NCBI RefSeq assembly: GCF_035222485.1
Contig: NC_085923.1
Coordinates: 1,178,001-1,242,000, forward strand
Direction of reading: 5' to 3'
DNA: 64,000 bases
Origin: Podospora pseudoanserina
Lineage: Eukaryota > Ascomycota > Sordariomycetes > Sordariales > Podosporaceae
The notes below the pieces were generated by a model. It was not told the DNA's origin, made no database searches, and was given only the letters and a program-made list of their open reading frames with translations. The position numbers were made by a program, and so were the translations under genes. Each line of letters begins with the position of its first letter. The stretch's first letter is position 1. This document shows, piece by piece, positions 34,139 through 48,142 of the stretch.

Positions 34139-37100
34139 CCTAACCTAAACAACAAGGGACCTTCTGCTAATACTAAACCTACTTTTATAATTATAAAATA
34201 AATAGTTAAACGCTTTAAGGAACTCGAGAAAGATTCTAATAGTAATAAAACATTAAAATTATATCGGCTATACTGAAAGTAAAACTTAGGTTTCCGGGAT
34301 TAAAGTACTATACAAAAGGAGTAATAGAGCCTGAAGGGTTTTTAATTTAATTCAAAACCTATATTCGCTAATACTTAAATTAATTTATTAACGAAGAACC
34401 GAAAATAATTTTCGCGGTTAATAAACTTAATGATAAGGCTTCTATTTAATTTGAACATATCCTTAATAATTACTATAACAAAGAGTTAAAGTATAAAAAA
34501 GAGTACTACAAAGTATGTGGAAAGTTACTATATTGTTAAAGTTAAATTTAAAAAGGTATATAAAATATATAATAAAGTAAAAAATATATATGAAGGATTT
34601 ATAAACCAATGTTAAACGCGTTTAACAGTTATTTATGTTGTTTTATTTAAAATCGATAGCCTGTATAATACTAATATTAATAAGCGACTAATATAGCTTA
34701 TTATAGTAACTTTAAAGAAAAGGTAAAGAATAAATTATAAGAAGATAAAGCTTAGTATTATTGTTAAGTATATTACTATGTTTATAGGAATCGACGATCC
34801 ATAATTTTAAGCTCATACGGAAAATTTAAATAAAGTGACTATAGTACTGATAATAATAAATACTTTAATAGTAATCATTTTAAGAATAAACGAACGTGAA
34901 AATACTTTAATATTTGATACTTTAATATTCTTTATTGAAACCCGATAAATGTTAACGCTGTTTAATAATGAAAACCGTAAAGCCGGAGTTAAGGTAGGCA
35001 TCACTTTAAGTATTTTAATTATAGTAAAGTAAAATACTTTGAAGAAAAATTATAAGGTATTTACACGATTTAAACAGAAAAAAAGAAATTATACAGATTA
35101 TTATATTCAAAGAACTAAGGGTTATAGAAGTCTTAACTCTCGGGTATTAATACAGTAAAATAGTAAGTTTCGAGAGAGATTTTAATTAATATATCAAGTA
35201 AAAAAAATAAACTTGTAAAGTTGTGAAAAATAATAGAAAGGCTCAAAGTAAAGTACGAAAAAAAGATTTTTAAATATAGGTATTATAAAACCGTTGAATA
35301 TAAATTATTATAGAAATTGCTATAGAAACTATTAAAATAATAACCAGATATAATAAAAAGGACCTACCCGGTAAACGAAACTAAAGAGGTAACACAAAAA
35401 TAAAATTATTATCTCATAGAAAACATTTATTAAACTTATTTGTAAATAGTTAAGAAAATAAAAAAATAAAATAAAAGAAAGTTATTATTATTAAAATCGC
35501 GAAAAGGTTAGAGGATATACTTACATATATATAGTATATACCGTATAAGAAAATATAACATAACTTTATTTTAGATATCCGGAATACTAAGGGTACTTTT
35601 GATTTCAAGATATTATATAGAAATATATGAAGTATTATTATAGAAAAAATACTATATAGTTATCCGCCGGTACGTAAAGTAAATAAACCGTGACCGGTAA
35701 AAAGAATTATAGTTAAATAGGGAAGAGCCTACGAGGAACTAAATTACTATTTCTTATAGAAGGCTTAAGACCCCGTAAAATTAAAGAATAGGTTTTAAAT
35801 AATATAGTTCGCTTTAAAGTATATGAGATACTACTTGTAGTATACGGATAGTAAGAATACGGACAATAGTAGAGTTTTTGGTTTTTTTTTAGGAAATGAG
35901 CGGTATTAAAATAGTAGCTAAGCCCGGACTACGTAATTAATTTATAAAGGAAAGTTAGATAATATTTTTAAAAAAAGGGTTGGAAAAATAATTAAATAAG
36001 AGAAACGCTATTATATATAAATATACTAAAATATTCAAGAAAGTAAAACCGTAAAATAAAAGGAAATTAAATAGGGGTAATTAAAAATGTTATACTGTTA
36101 AATAATCTAGAGAAAAAAAACGCTGTTTAATAATATAACGCTTATGAAACGACTCGTAGCCATTCGCGAAAGCTAGTAACTTTTAACGGATTACAAAAAA
36201 TATTATCGAAAATATCAGCGTAAAGCGAAAGCATAGGATAACGATTGAATATTCATTAATAAAATTCTTATTATATGAGGAAATAAAAAATAAATATTTT
36301 GAAGTTCTAACGTATTTAAAAAATACTTAAGTAGTAATATTATTGAATAAAAGGATAAAACTAGAATTAATTTTATTGTAATTCGTATATAAAACTGAAA
36401 TACTATAAAATGAAATAAACCGTTATATAAAGACTATTTCCAATATGAGAAATCTATAGAAAAATAATATTTCTTAAATATTACAACTAAAAGAAAAATT
36501 ATTTTAATTATATTCAATAGTATAATCGTAGGACCCTCGAAAGATATAGTTTTAGAATAATTATAGTATAAAAATTATAATTGACACATTAATTGGAAGG
36601 ATAGTAGGTAGCTATAACTGAATTTTTTTTTAAGTATTTAAATAACGATAAGAGATTAGAAATATAAATAGAGTAAAGTATAAGATAAGTACCCTTTACA
36701 TATAGTATTACGTAAAGAACTTAAGAAATAATCATATACTTTATTAGTATGGGCGATAGAATCGAAGAAATAAAATTCATAACGTTGGTAAAAGTAGCGA
36801 AGGTTAATAAATATACTATAATAATATAGAAAAGCGAGAAAAAAGCGGCACCGGTAAAATATCGAAAATATCTAATTTTTACGGCAAAATGTTTAAAGTG
36901 ATTTAAAAGCAACGACTATGGGACTACGAGATTCAATTAAAACGAGGAGTTAGACTGTTAAATTAACGATAAGTAAAGTAAAAAGTATAAGAAATATTGA
37001 TATAAAAATTTAAAGAAAGAATATATTGAAGAATTTATATCGCAAGTAAGATACCCTATGTTTTTCGTACCGAAGAAATATAGTAATTTATAACTATATA

Positions 37101-38360
37101 TAAATTGCTACTAATACAATAATAAAATAGTAAAAAGTAATTACTTGTTATTATTAATATTTAAATTATAGAGTAAATCAATTAAAACGTGATACTTTAA
37201 ATACTTAAATATATCTATTGAGTATACTTACATTGACATCAAAAAAAGAAAGAAGATATTTTACACAGTGTATAAATATTGTAAGTATTTTATAATATTA
37301 TCCGCGTTAATTATTATACTTAGAATAGTTTGATTTTTTGCCAATTATATATCTCGCAAATTTCTAGATAAAGTAGTACTATTTTATTTTAATAATATTT
37401 TTATTTACTTAGGCACCTTAAATAAATACCAGCGATACGTAGGAAAAACATTTATTACGCTATACGGAGCCAAACTTTTAAATAATAAATAAAAGAGCGA
37501 ATTCCATATATAAAATGTAAAATCTTTGAAATATTAAAAATTCTTAGCAGTGATGTATATAAATTTCAAAAAATAAATTAATAAAGAAAAATTAATTTAT
37601 ATTATAGTTATAGTTATATATTCAAGTTTTTTTTAAAGTTTATAAACATTTATTAGATATTTTTCCAGGTGTACGCGTGGATTACGCAGTTATTTAGTTA
37701 AGTAATTCAAAAACTACAGAGTTCCGGTGCTGGTAAGAAAAAATATAATTCTTTCAAGAGCTAAAAAAAATTAATTTTCAAGAATTTTAATACTTGAATT
37801 ACCAGACCATAATCGACTATTCGGAGTCGAGATTGATAGATTAAATTATACGATCAGTAAATAATTAAGCTAATAAACGAATAATGATAACTTATAACCG
37901 GAATTTTTTTTAAAAAGAATTAAACGGGATACGTTGGTACTATTGAGTTTATAACAAAAAAATATTTATTATTATCGAAGCGTTCGAAAAATAAAGGCTA
38001 TACGTTGGTAGTATTAACTATAAGATATAGGTCTTATTGAACTGTAAGAACTAACGATACCTTATTACTATAAAGGGTTTTCACGTACGGTAAATATACT
38101 AATTAATATTTCTTTCGGAATTTAATTTTTTAATTAATTATAAAAAGGTTCCGGAAGATGTTAGGGTAAACGTATTTAATCAGCGAGCTAATTACAAGAG
38201 AATATATTTAAGAGATTACTATTTTTACTTAGAGAACCTTTAAAATATTTTTCAATGTTTACTTTAACCGAAAATAAAGTATTTTTTTATTAAATATTAA
38301 AGAGAATTAAATAATAATATTATGAAGCAATATCAAAAGGTAAAAAATATATTTATCTAA
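34139..38360 (+). mobile_element. gypsy element 4, plus orientation, truncated after RT/RNase H
   Basis: Gag start follows the shared LTR directly. The RT box reads YFNN at 37385-37396, and RNase H-type sequence continues to about 38330. Near 38360 the orientation flips to element 5. Many stops, CpG retained and CpA depleted, as for RIP. Confidence 0.72.
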
Positions 38361-41300
38361 TAAGCCTAAGAAATACCGTTAATATATGATTATACTCAAC
38401 GCTAATTATTATATCTTTAGATTCGAATAAATTAGTAATAAAACTTATAGTAACTAAATTCTATAGTTGTTCCGCTACTAATAGTAGCTCTAGAAATCCG
38501 CAAGGCTTCTACTTCGCAACCTCATTTTCTCGTACGTATAGTATAACTAAATAAGTTTTTTAGTATTATTTTTAATCTTTTATTATTTCAGGTATTACTT
38601 AATTTCTTTTAATAGTCTTTATAATACTTATATGTCTTCCGAGTTTCGATTTATAAACTTTTATTATTATGATTATTCTATTACTTAGCTTTACGTATAT
38701 TTTAATTTTCCATTATAGTCTTCCCTAATTATTATCTTAAATACTTTATAGCGTTTTTTAATACATATAATAATTCCTTCGATGTATCCTTATAGTAGTC
38801 GGCTCGCCGGTTAAATACCTTTACTGTAGCATTTTCCAAATCTTTTTTATAGTTAATTTAAAAATTAAATTTCGAAAGAAATTTTAATTATTATAAATAC
38901 CGTACGTAAGGGACTTTCGTAATAGTACAGTATTATGGGTTTCTGTAATCCGTATAAACCTAGATTTTATACTTAATACTATTAAAGTATAGCCTGTACT
39001 CTTTAAATGTTTTGATAATACTAAGTAGCTTTTTATTATAGATTAGGTAATTCTAATGTATCCCTTTTAATCTTTTCAAAAAGAAAGTTATGAAGTATAG
39101 CTTTCCGTCGTTATTTTCAGTACCTTAATTATTTACTAATTATATAATTTAGTATCTTTATTCCGACCTTAAATAATTGATTAAGGTTTAGTAATTTAAA
39201 TACTGGGTCGTTTAAAACTGCCTCTTTTAGCTCCCAAAAGCCCTACTCCTTTTCTTACCTCTACCGGAATTCTATATCTTTTTTAATTAAGTAATTAAAT
39301 TATTAAATATTTTTTACGTACTTCTGAATAAATATTGAATTGAAGTTCGTAAACGCTAAAAGTTTCTTAATATATATCTATAACCACAGAATAGGCTACT
39401 TCTCAACTACCGGAATTTCCCTAGGTTCTTTACAAGCCTTACTTAACGATATTAAATATCTTTCATATATTCTTTTTTATATATAAAACTGGGTTTTTTG
39501 TTTACGAATCAAAAGTCCAGCTCTATATAATGTGTTAAGTATTTTTCGTACGTATCGCTTATACTCCTTTAAAATACCTAGGTAAATAAAAGTATCGTCG
39601 AAATAATATTTTATTATTTTATAAAAGTACTTCACGATTATACAATTAAACAAAGATTAGAACGTTACGGGTATATTAATGTATCTAAATAATATTAAAA
39701 GTTACTTGAAACAATTATACGATTTACGAAATACAATATTTGATTTATTCCATTTCTTAATCCGTATATAGCTATATTCAATAAATACATTTACATATAT
39801 AAAGTATTATACTCTAGTGAATTATTTCCGTAACCCAAATATTAACGGTAGCAAATAATTATTTTTTACCGTTTTATTAGTTAATTCATAATAACTCATA
39901 TATAATAATTAATTACCGTCTTTATGTAATCTAGAAAATACAGGGTATTTGATTAGTAATATAAATCCTCTACTATATTGCCTCTCTAATTCTCGTTTTA
40001 GTACTTCCGTAATTCCTTACTTTGTTTATAGTTAAAATAAAAAATCTGAAATAACTGTAATTTAATAATTTCTTTTAATTTAATTTTATAATCATACTAT
40101 CCTCGTTTTAGAAATCCCTTGAAATAGTTAACTATAAAACTAATTATTTTCAATATTCTATTAATACCGCCTTGTCTTCTACTTTTTTCTACGTTATTAT
40201 TATAGACGTACTTATTAACCTCCAATATTTTCACTAATATCATTAACCTTATTTTTCGATTTTACCAGCTATATCAACAAAGTATAATATTATTTTTTAG
40301 ACTCCTTCCGGTAGTACCGTAGGGGGTATTTATGTTATACTCTACTTTATATTTGTTTCTCATTTCCTATCATTAATAAAAAACTTATAAAGTTCTTTTA
40401 ATCGTAGATAACTATTATTTCTCTAGTCGATATTTAAATTATGATCTTAATATTATAATTACTTTAAGATTATATCCTTCGAGGGTCCTATGTCTATCAT
40501 AGTAAATATTATTAAAATCATTTTTCTTTTTACTGTAATTTCTAAAAGTTATATTTTTCTAATATACTCTTTACGTTAAAAATAGTCTTCATATAATCAT
40601 CTGTTCTTTCTTTTTCTTCTATAGTATTCTAATTTCATGTACGAACTATAGTAAAATTAAGTTCGTTTCCGTATTTCTATTTATTAATACTGCCGCCTAA
40701 ATATCATTTTAATATACTATAATTTAAAAATATTTATCTTATGTACTTTGTTCTTTTATAGTAATAGCCTCGTTAATAAATATTAAATTATTATCGTATA
40801 CCTTCGCCTAACGTTAACACTTCTGATAATACTACTGAGAATTTATTAAAGGTTACTAGGCCCCCGCGAAAGGCCGTAAATCGTTTGCTAAACGATTTTA
40901 TCGTTTCAAAGCGTTCTTTTACTCCGAATTATTTAATAATTTAAAGTCTTTTATCTATCTCCGCCTAACTTTTTCCTATCCTCTATCTTTAATTTCCATA
41001 ATATTCTTTTAGATTTATATCTAATAATAATTCCTTTTTTTAATCGTTCCTTTAAGCTTCTTACTTTAATAATATTATTTAACTTTTTTCCATAAATATA
41101 GTCCGTAATCCGGGCTTAGGTACTGTTTTTGTACTATTTTTCTTAAAAAACTATATTGTTTTTTGTATCCCAAATATTTATATACTCGAGATAGTATTTC
41201 ATATATTTTACAGTAAATTATATTATTTGAAAATAATTTTTTAATTTAAACCGGTCCTAAACCTTCCACAAAAATAGTTATTTAATTCCTCGCAAACTTT

Positions 41301-42991
41301 CTTTTAATTTATTATAGTTCTTTCACCGGACGTAGCTTACCTCCCTTATATACTTTATATACCGGCTAAATTTATATAGTAACTTACTTTAATAATCCTT
41401 CATATATTTATAAATAAGATATTAAAATTGAAGTATTTTCCGGTATTACGGATATTTTAAAATAAAATTATACCACAATTTCTTGATAAAATATGAATTA
41501 TACTAATATAGGTATATCGCCTAGTATTTTCGCGATTTTAATTCTTATAACCTTATTACTTCTTTAAAAAAACTCTACTTACCCTTTATATATAAGCTTT
41601 ATAATCTATTATTATATAACAAGAATTTTATATTTAACCATACCACCTTTGTAATATTATATACTTAATAAGTCTTCTTTATTTTATTAGATAGGGTTAT
41701 CGTCTTTAGTAACCTCCGTGATAAATCCGATTACGATTTATATTATTCATCTTATAATAGTTATATTAAAAAAAACCTTTCTTTATATTTTACTTTTAGG
41801 TTTTTTTTTTCCCGCAGTTTCTAGAACTTTACTTCCTTTTACTCAGTATACCCTTTAAATTTTTTTTTAATATTTACCTCTTTACTTTATTCATACCCGA
41901 AAGTTATAACCTTTATAACCTTCGGTTCTTTCGATATAATAATTAATATAATTTCCGTTCTCTATCTAAGTCGTTTGGGTACCCTATAATCCTTCTTAAA
42001 GTATATTACCTTACTATAATTAAAAACTTGAAATTATTCTTACTTTAGCTCCGGCTTTATAGCTTTTACTGTTAAATAATCTTAACGTTTAGTAATCTTC
42101 AATATATAATACTAAAATAATGAATATTAAAATATTTTCTTTTACGTTTATCGTTGAAACGATTATTACTAAAGTATCCTTTGTTATTATTATTATTGTA
42201 ATAATCTCGGTTATTGCTTTTTTTCTTTATATAACGTTAGAATTACCGATCATCGATCTATATAATTATAGTAATATACTTAAAGATAGTATTAAGCTTC
42301 GGCTCCTTTTATAACTTATCTTTCACCTTTTTTAAAACTATTATAAAAAAACTATATTAATCCTTTATAGTTAATAGTACTATATAAGTTATCCATTTTT
42401 AATAATACCGCGTAATTAGTGTTTAAATATATTTAACGTAAGTATATGAGCCTCTCCTACGCGCGTCTTACACTATTATATTCTTTAAGTACTTCCTTAA
42501 GCTTAATTTCGAAAGTAAAATAGCGAGCTGAATATTTATAGTAACTTAGTTTTAGTTTTCCGGCTCTACTTTACAATAATTATTAAGGTAGGCTCGAATT
42601 ACGTAGGTTAATAACTAAAAAGATTACTTTCGACTTTTCGTTATTAAACCAATTTATGTATTAACGAAAATAGGTTCTAAGCTAAATTAAAACCTTTTAA
42701 GTTCTATCTTTCTTCATCTACAGTACTCCGGTCTTAGGAACCTAAGTGTTACTTTAGGAATAACTGAAATAGTGGTAGTTTATTTCCGCTATTATTAAAC
42801 CTCTTTCTCGAATTCCTTAAGGTATTTAATTACCTATTTTGTAATAGTAGGAGTAGGTCTAATATTAATAGAAAGTCTCTCGCTACTCAAGTTAAGTAGG
42901 GCCTCTCCTATTTAAACGATTTTACGACTAGCTATAGTATAAAAATTTATTTTAAATTTACTCGTAGTAAAATTACAATAAAAATATAACG
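38361..42991 (-). mobile_element. gypsy element 5, minus orientation, truncated at its 3' end
   Basis: Internal region joined to the LTR at 42992-43419 as 5' LTR (adjacent leader on the plus strand ends ATATAACG). On the minus strand: gag near 42900, then protease/RT with an RT box reading YFDD at 39605-39594 (both catalytic Asp kept), then part of integrase to about 38361. Integrase C-terminus, chromodomain, tRNA-like modules and 3' LTR are missing. The 64- to 65-codon ORFs inside are chance or fragments. Confidence 0.72.
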
Positions 42992-43419
42992 TATAACGAA
43001 CCTCTATCTAAAAACTCTAAACGGGATATTAATTAAAGGTACTTCTTAATAATCCTAATTTGGTAAAGCTAAATAGTATATCATAAATAGTTTATTTAAA
43101 TTATAATAGTTAAAATATAAACGATTATTACTTATATTATATACTACGAAACTATCTACACCAGCTAATTCCTCCGAATATATAGGTCTTAACCTCCAAA
43201 TACCTCCATACCTAAATCTATCTTCTAATCCCTGGATCCTCCTAAATCTAGCTTTCAGACTCTAGATCCTTAGATTTAACTCTAAATCCCTAAATCTATA
43301 GATCGATCTTTTAAATCCTAAATCCCCCTAACCGTAGTTTCCCCTGCCCTTCAGGCCCCATTTATTTATTACTTTAGTTTTATTAATCCGTAGCGACCCC
43401 TCTCTTTTAAACCGTAATA
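42992..43419 (-). repeat. type B LTR shared by elements 5 (5') and 6 (3')
   Basis: 428 bp from TATAACGAACC to AAACCGTAATA. The U3 carries repeated CTAGATCC/CTAAATCC-like units and CGACCCCTCTCTT. Element 5 leader lies on its left and the 3' end of element 6 on its right. Confidence 0.78.
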
Positions 43420-43613
43420 TAATACTTTCTTTCTAGGCCGACGCCCCTACGGCCTAATCTCCTTTTCCGTTATTAATTACGGTAACTTCTTTTCCTTCTT
43501 TTTTATTGATGATTATATTTTTTAACTAGGTTTTTAAACGCTCGAAGGTTACTTATCTTAGGATTATTTATCGCGACACTTTATTCGATATTATTTTACG
43601 TAACTCTACCGCT

Positions 43614-44160
43614 ATGGTTATTTCCGATACTTACTACGAACGCCGCTTATTTCTTTACGAGGTCTCTTTTCCCGATTCTTTTCGCTATTCTTCTTATATT
43701 TCTTTTAATTTATTTTCTTTTAAGGCCGGCGGTCTATCCGCCTTTAGCCTCCGTAAAATTATAACTTATTATAACCATCTTAATTGCGATATAGAGAAAG
43801 TAGAGGCCGAATTATTTACTTTAATAACCAAGCTTACTTATTCTTATAAGTAAAAGTTTTTTTAGTTTAATAAAATAGTTCCTGCCGTTTCTCGTAGCTT
43901 TAATAGTAACAAAAAGCTAAAGAGACTTAAACGTAAAGAATAGTCTATTCGTTCCGTTTCCCCTCGGGACCGTTCCGTAATAAAGTCTTCCGTCACGGTC
44001 ATATTTGACTTTTCTTTTTTAGATCCCTCCTCAGGCTTTCATTAGCCTTCCGACCTTCCTTTAGACTTCAATATAGCCGGTCCTTCCTTTTTAACTTTAT
44101 AGGGTACCGTTAATAGCGCGCCTTTTACTTCCTAGGATAATTAAAACGCGTAGCACTAAC
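43614..44160 (+). pseudogene. antisense ORF of gypsy element 6 (function unknown)
   Basis: Plus strand, opposite to gag-pol. It is open for 79 codons from ATG 43614, and the frame continues past RIP-type TAA/TAG stops to about 44160. Upstream codons in the same frame (from about 43540, FKRSKVTYLRIYRDTLFD) suggest the true start is earlier. A charged, probably helical part reads CDIEKVEAELFTLITKL. The tail FDFSFLDPSSGF...PSDLPLDFNIAG is shared with elements 1, 2, 3 and 7. Such a long frame in RIP-decayed DNA, and protein-level conservation between copies, argue that this was once a real gene. I do not recognise the family. Confidence 0.55.
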
Positions 44161-44186
44161 TATACATAGGTCCCCTTATACTTTCT

Positions 44187-44256
44187 AACCTTATAGTATA
44201 ACGTATAGTACGTCGGTTACTATATTAAAGGTATAGGTTTGACTCCTGTTAACGTT
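44187..44256 (+). other. tRNA-like cloverleaf module 1 of element 6
   Basis: 70 nt: acceptor AACCTTA/TAACGTT, D stem GTAT/GTAC fully paired, anticodon stem TCGGT/ATTAA (perfect if two C-to-T and one G-to-A change are reversed), 6-nt loop TACTAT, variable AGGT, T arm ATAGG-TTTGACT-CCTGT. TTTT follows at its end. Confidence 0.6.
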
Positions 44257-44392
44257 TTCCAAGGTTTAAAAAATTTAATAAGTTTTCCTAAGCTTTAAAT
44301 TTTAGTTTCCCGTAAATAATACGTCTTTAAATTTTTTTTAGGATAGTAAAGGCGTATAGTATTAATTAGGTTTAAGTTGTTTCGTACCTATT

Positions 44393-44467
44393 AACATTAT
44401 AATATAATATAATATATGATACATTAATTATTATATCGGAAACGTAGGTTTAAATCCTACCGAAGTT
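44393..44467 (+). other. tRNA-like module 2 of element 6
   Basis: Acceptor AACATTA/CGAAGTT and a perfect T arm GTAGG-TTTAAAT-CCTAC. 75 nt, with a longer D region than module 1. Confidence 0.5.
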
Positions 44468-47400
44468 CTTAATATATTAAAAAACCTCATAGATTTTGCT
44501 AAAGGTAAAAGATTTTTAGTTATTTAGGCTTTAATCGGTTTAAATATTACCCGTAAAATTCTTTTTATTTATTTAAATAATTATAACTGAGTTTTAATAT
44601 TTATAGATTATCAATAGCTAGATATCCTAATGCACTAATTGAATATTTTAATTAGCCTTTATTAAATTATAAACTTAATACTTTTTCTATATTATATTTT
44701 TTTGGGTCTTTCGTTACTTTCTATATATTAACTTTATTTGCCCGGCATATAGCTTTTAAAAATAAAGTATAAAATTTATATAACCATAAACGTATTATAT
44801 TAAATAACTTTGATTCGAATACCGTTTCCGATATTTTCCTTTTTAACTCTAAAAAAGCTTACTTTTCTATAGTCTAGCTTTTTACTACGTCTTTTAATAT
44901 ATAAATTACGTATAAAAAAATACTACATTCCCTTCTTTAAGGTAAGGTCCGTCAAGGCTTTTAATATTCTAATATTTCTATATCCTTTTCCTTATAAATT
45001 TTAATTCTTCTTCAAACATATTAAACAATATATATAACTTTTTTCCTCTAACCCTAACCCTAAGTAGTTTCACGTTTAATTCCCACCGTAGGTTTACTTT
45101 ATATTTAAATTTATAAAGAACGGTAGAGCTTGAATAGTCTTTATTAATAATATATTATATATTAATGATACCGTGAATAATATTTTAACTTTATAATTTT
45201 AGTTAAATTGGAATAGTTCTATACATTTTATTTAATTTAATTAAACCGTTATGTTTAACCGTTTATTTGAAAGTAATAAACCAAAAATACTTTATTTATT
45301 ACTTCTAACTTCGGTATTAATATTTTTGAAAACTTCGATATAAATTTAATATTACGGTTCGTAATAAACTCCTTTAACTATGTATATATTACTACAACAT
45401 ACTATAGTATTATATTGACTAACTATTTAATTTATTAAGATTTTTCATAAACTAAAACATATATTATTTTGTAAGTTTAGCGATTATTATTAATATATTT
45501 TTATATCTAACGTTACTTACTATATCAATTTAAATTTAATTATATAATAATAAAATCTATTTAATTATACTTTACAGATATTCCGCTATTAATAACAACT
45601 TGAAAATCCGTAAAGTTTACATCTTATAGCCTTTATTCTTTTATATATATAATATAATTAAATAGTTTCCTTAACGTTAATTTTAATTTCTGATTAATTA
45701 AAATAGTATGTAATTTGCTTATACTCTTTATAATACCTCTGTATCCTCTGAACGTCGATCTATAAATTTCTATTCTTTATCTAACTGTATATATACTCTT
45801 AATTCTTATACTATACTCTTTCCTAACTATTTTTTAATACTTTATAGTTTTAATTCCTTTTACTAATAATATTCTATAATATTGTGAATGAATTTCTTTT
45901 CATACTTACTAGAAATGAACGATTTAGAATACATTATAAATACTTTATTTATAACTAAAATAAACGTTTATGAGTACTGTTTAACGTTTTTTTAAATAAT
46001 AATAGTAATGCCTTATATGTATATAGAAATTGGTTTACTAATTAAATATTGTTACCTTAGTATTTTCCGAGCCTTTTAATAGTTAATTTAAAAATCAATT
46101 TCCGAAAGAAACAATCATTATTACATTTACCATATATTAAATACCTTTTTAGTAATGAAGCATTATAGATTTATATAATCCTCATAAACCTATGCTTCGT
46201 GATTAATATTTTTAAAATATAATTTCTATTACTCGAACGCTTTAATAATAGCAAGTAGCTTTTTATTTTAGATTAAATAATTTTACTATATTTCTTTAAA
46301 TTGCTGTAAAAATAAAATAATTAAACCTTACTACCTGTTATTATCTTACTATTTTAAATATGTACTCTTCGTCTAATTTAATATCTTAACCTCCACTTTG
46401 AATATTCAATTTGTGTTTAGTAATTTAAATATCGAGTTTTTTTTTTAAATAATTTCCTTTAATATTTAAAGGGCCTACTTTTTTTTTAACCTTTACCGAA
46501 ACTCTATATTGTTTTTGATTAGGGAATTAAATAGCTACGCGATACTTACATATTTTTAAATAAATATCGGATAAAAGCGTATAAACTTTAAGAATTCTTT
46601 AAAAAATATTTATAATTATAATGCAACTTAATCTTTAATTACTATAATTTCTTCAGGTTCTATATAACCGTTTTTGAATAATATTAAATATTTTAAATAT
46701 ATTATTTTTTATACGTAAAACTTACTTTTTATTTATTAATAAAAAATCTAATTCCGTATAACGTATTAAATACTTCTAATACGTATTACATATACTCCTC
46801 AAAAGTACGTCAATAAATAAAAATATTATTAAAATAATATCTTATTATCTTTATCGAGGTACTTCCGGATTATATAATTAATAAAATATTAGAGTACTAC
46901 GGGTATATTAATGACTCTAAATAATATTACGAAATATTGATATTACTTATAAGGTATACGAAATATTATTTTTATTTATTTTCCTCTTTAATCTCTATGT
47001 AGAGATATCCGATAAATATATTGAAATATATAAAATATTATACTTTAATTAACTAATTTTATACTTTAAAAATCAACGGTAGTAAGTAATTATCTTTTAC
47101 TATTTTATTATATAATTAGTAGTAATTTATATATAGTTATAAATATGATGTTTTTTTGGTACGAAAAATATAGAATATTTTACTAATCCTGTAACCTCTT
47201 TTATATATTTTCTCTTTATATTAAGATTATATTTTTCGAAGGTCCTTTATTTATAATATTAGATATAGTTAAAGTTATTTTCCCTTTAATTATAATATTA
47301 CTAAATAACTTTTTTATAAGTTTTTTATGTCGGGAATAGCTTCTATATAACGATTGATTCCTCTTTTTTATAGTATTTTAGTTTAGTATGCGAATTATAG

Positions 47401-48142
47401 CGAAATTAAATTTATCTTTGTATTTCCGTTTATTAATATTATTATTTAAATATATCTTTAATACATTACATTTTAGAAACATTTAATTTTCTTTCTTTTT
47501 TATAGAGTAGCGACTTTCTTAATGAATATTGAATCCTTATTTATACCTTCGCTTTACGCTAAAAAAAAAATACCATTTGTAGTCGTTAAAAGTCACTGGC
47601 TTCCGCGAAGGGCCGCGAATTATATTTAAATAGTTTTATCGTTTAAGAACGTCTTTTTACTCCGGGTTATTTAATAATATAAAGTTTTTTCTAATTATTT
47701 TTTTTTAATTTCTTTTTATTTTTCGGTTTTTTTTTTAAATATTTTATTAAATATATTTTAACAGTATCTCTATTATTTAATCCATACTTTAAATTCCGTA
47801 GTTTAATAATATTATTTAGGTTTTTATTATAAATATAGCGTGTAATATAGGTTTAAATACTATTATAGTGGTATCTTTAGCCCTAAAATTTCGCCACTTA
47901 CTATATTTTTATTATCTATAATCAAAGTAGTATCCTACTTCTTCTAATGTAAACTAAATTACTTATAATTTATTGCCTAATTGGGTTACGTTTCTTACTT
48001 TCTATATCAAATAATCGTTAAACTTTTTAGTATTTTTTCCTACTTTGTTATTATTTTCTTAACTGACCGTAATTAACTTTTCTTACTTAGTTTACGTACC
48101 GGCTAATAACTATATAGTATTTTACTTTATTAATATTTTATA

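Noticed and set aside
42120-42314. Small hydrophobic ORFs (42120-42314, 36912-36721, 35004-34813, 55266-55027) as membrane proteins
   Set aside because: All lie within RIP-converted gypsy sequence, where AT-rich codons give Ile/Phe/Tyr/Leu-rich translations by chance.
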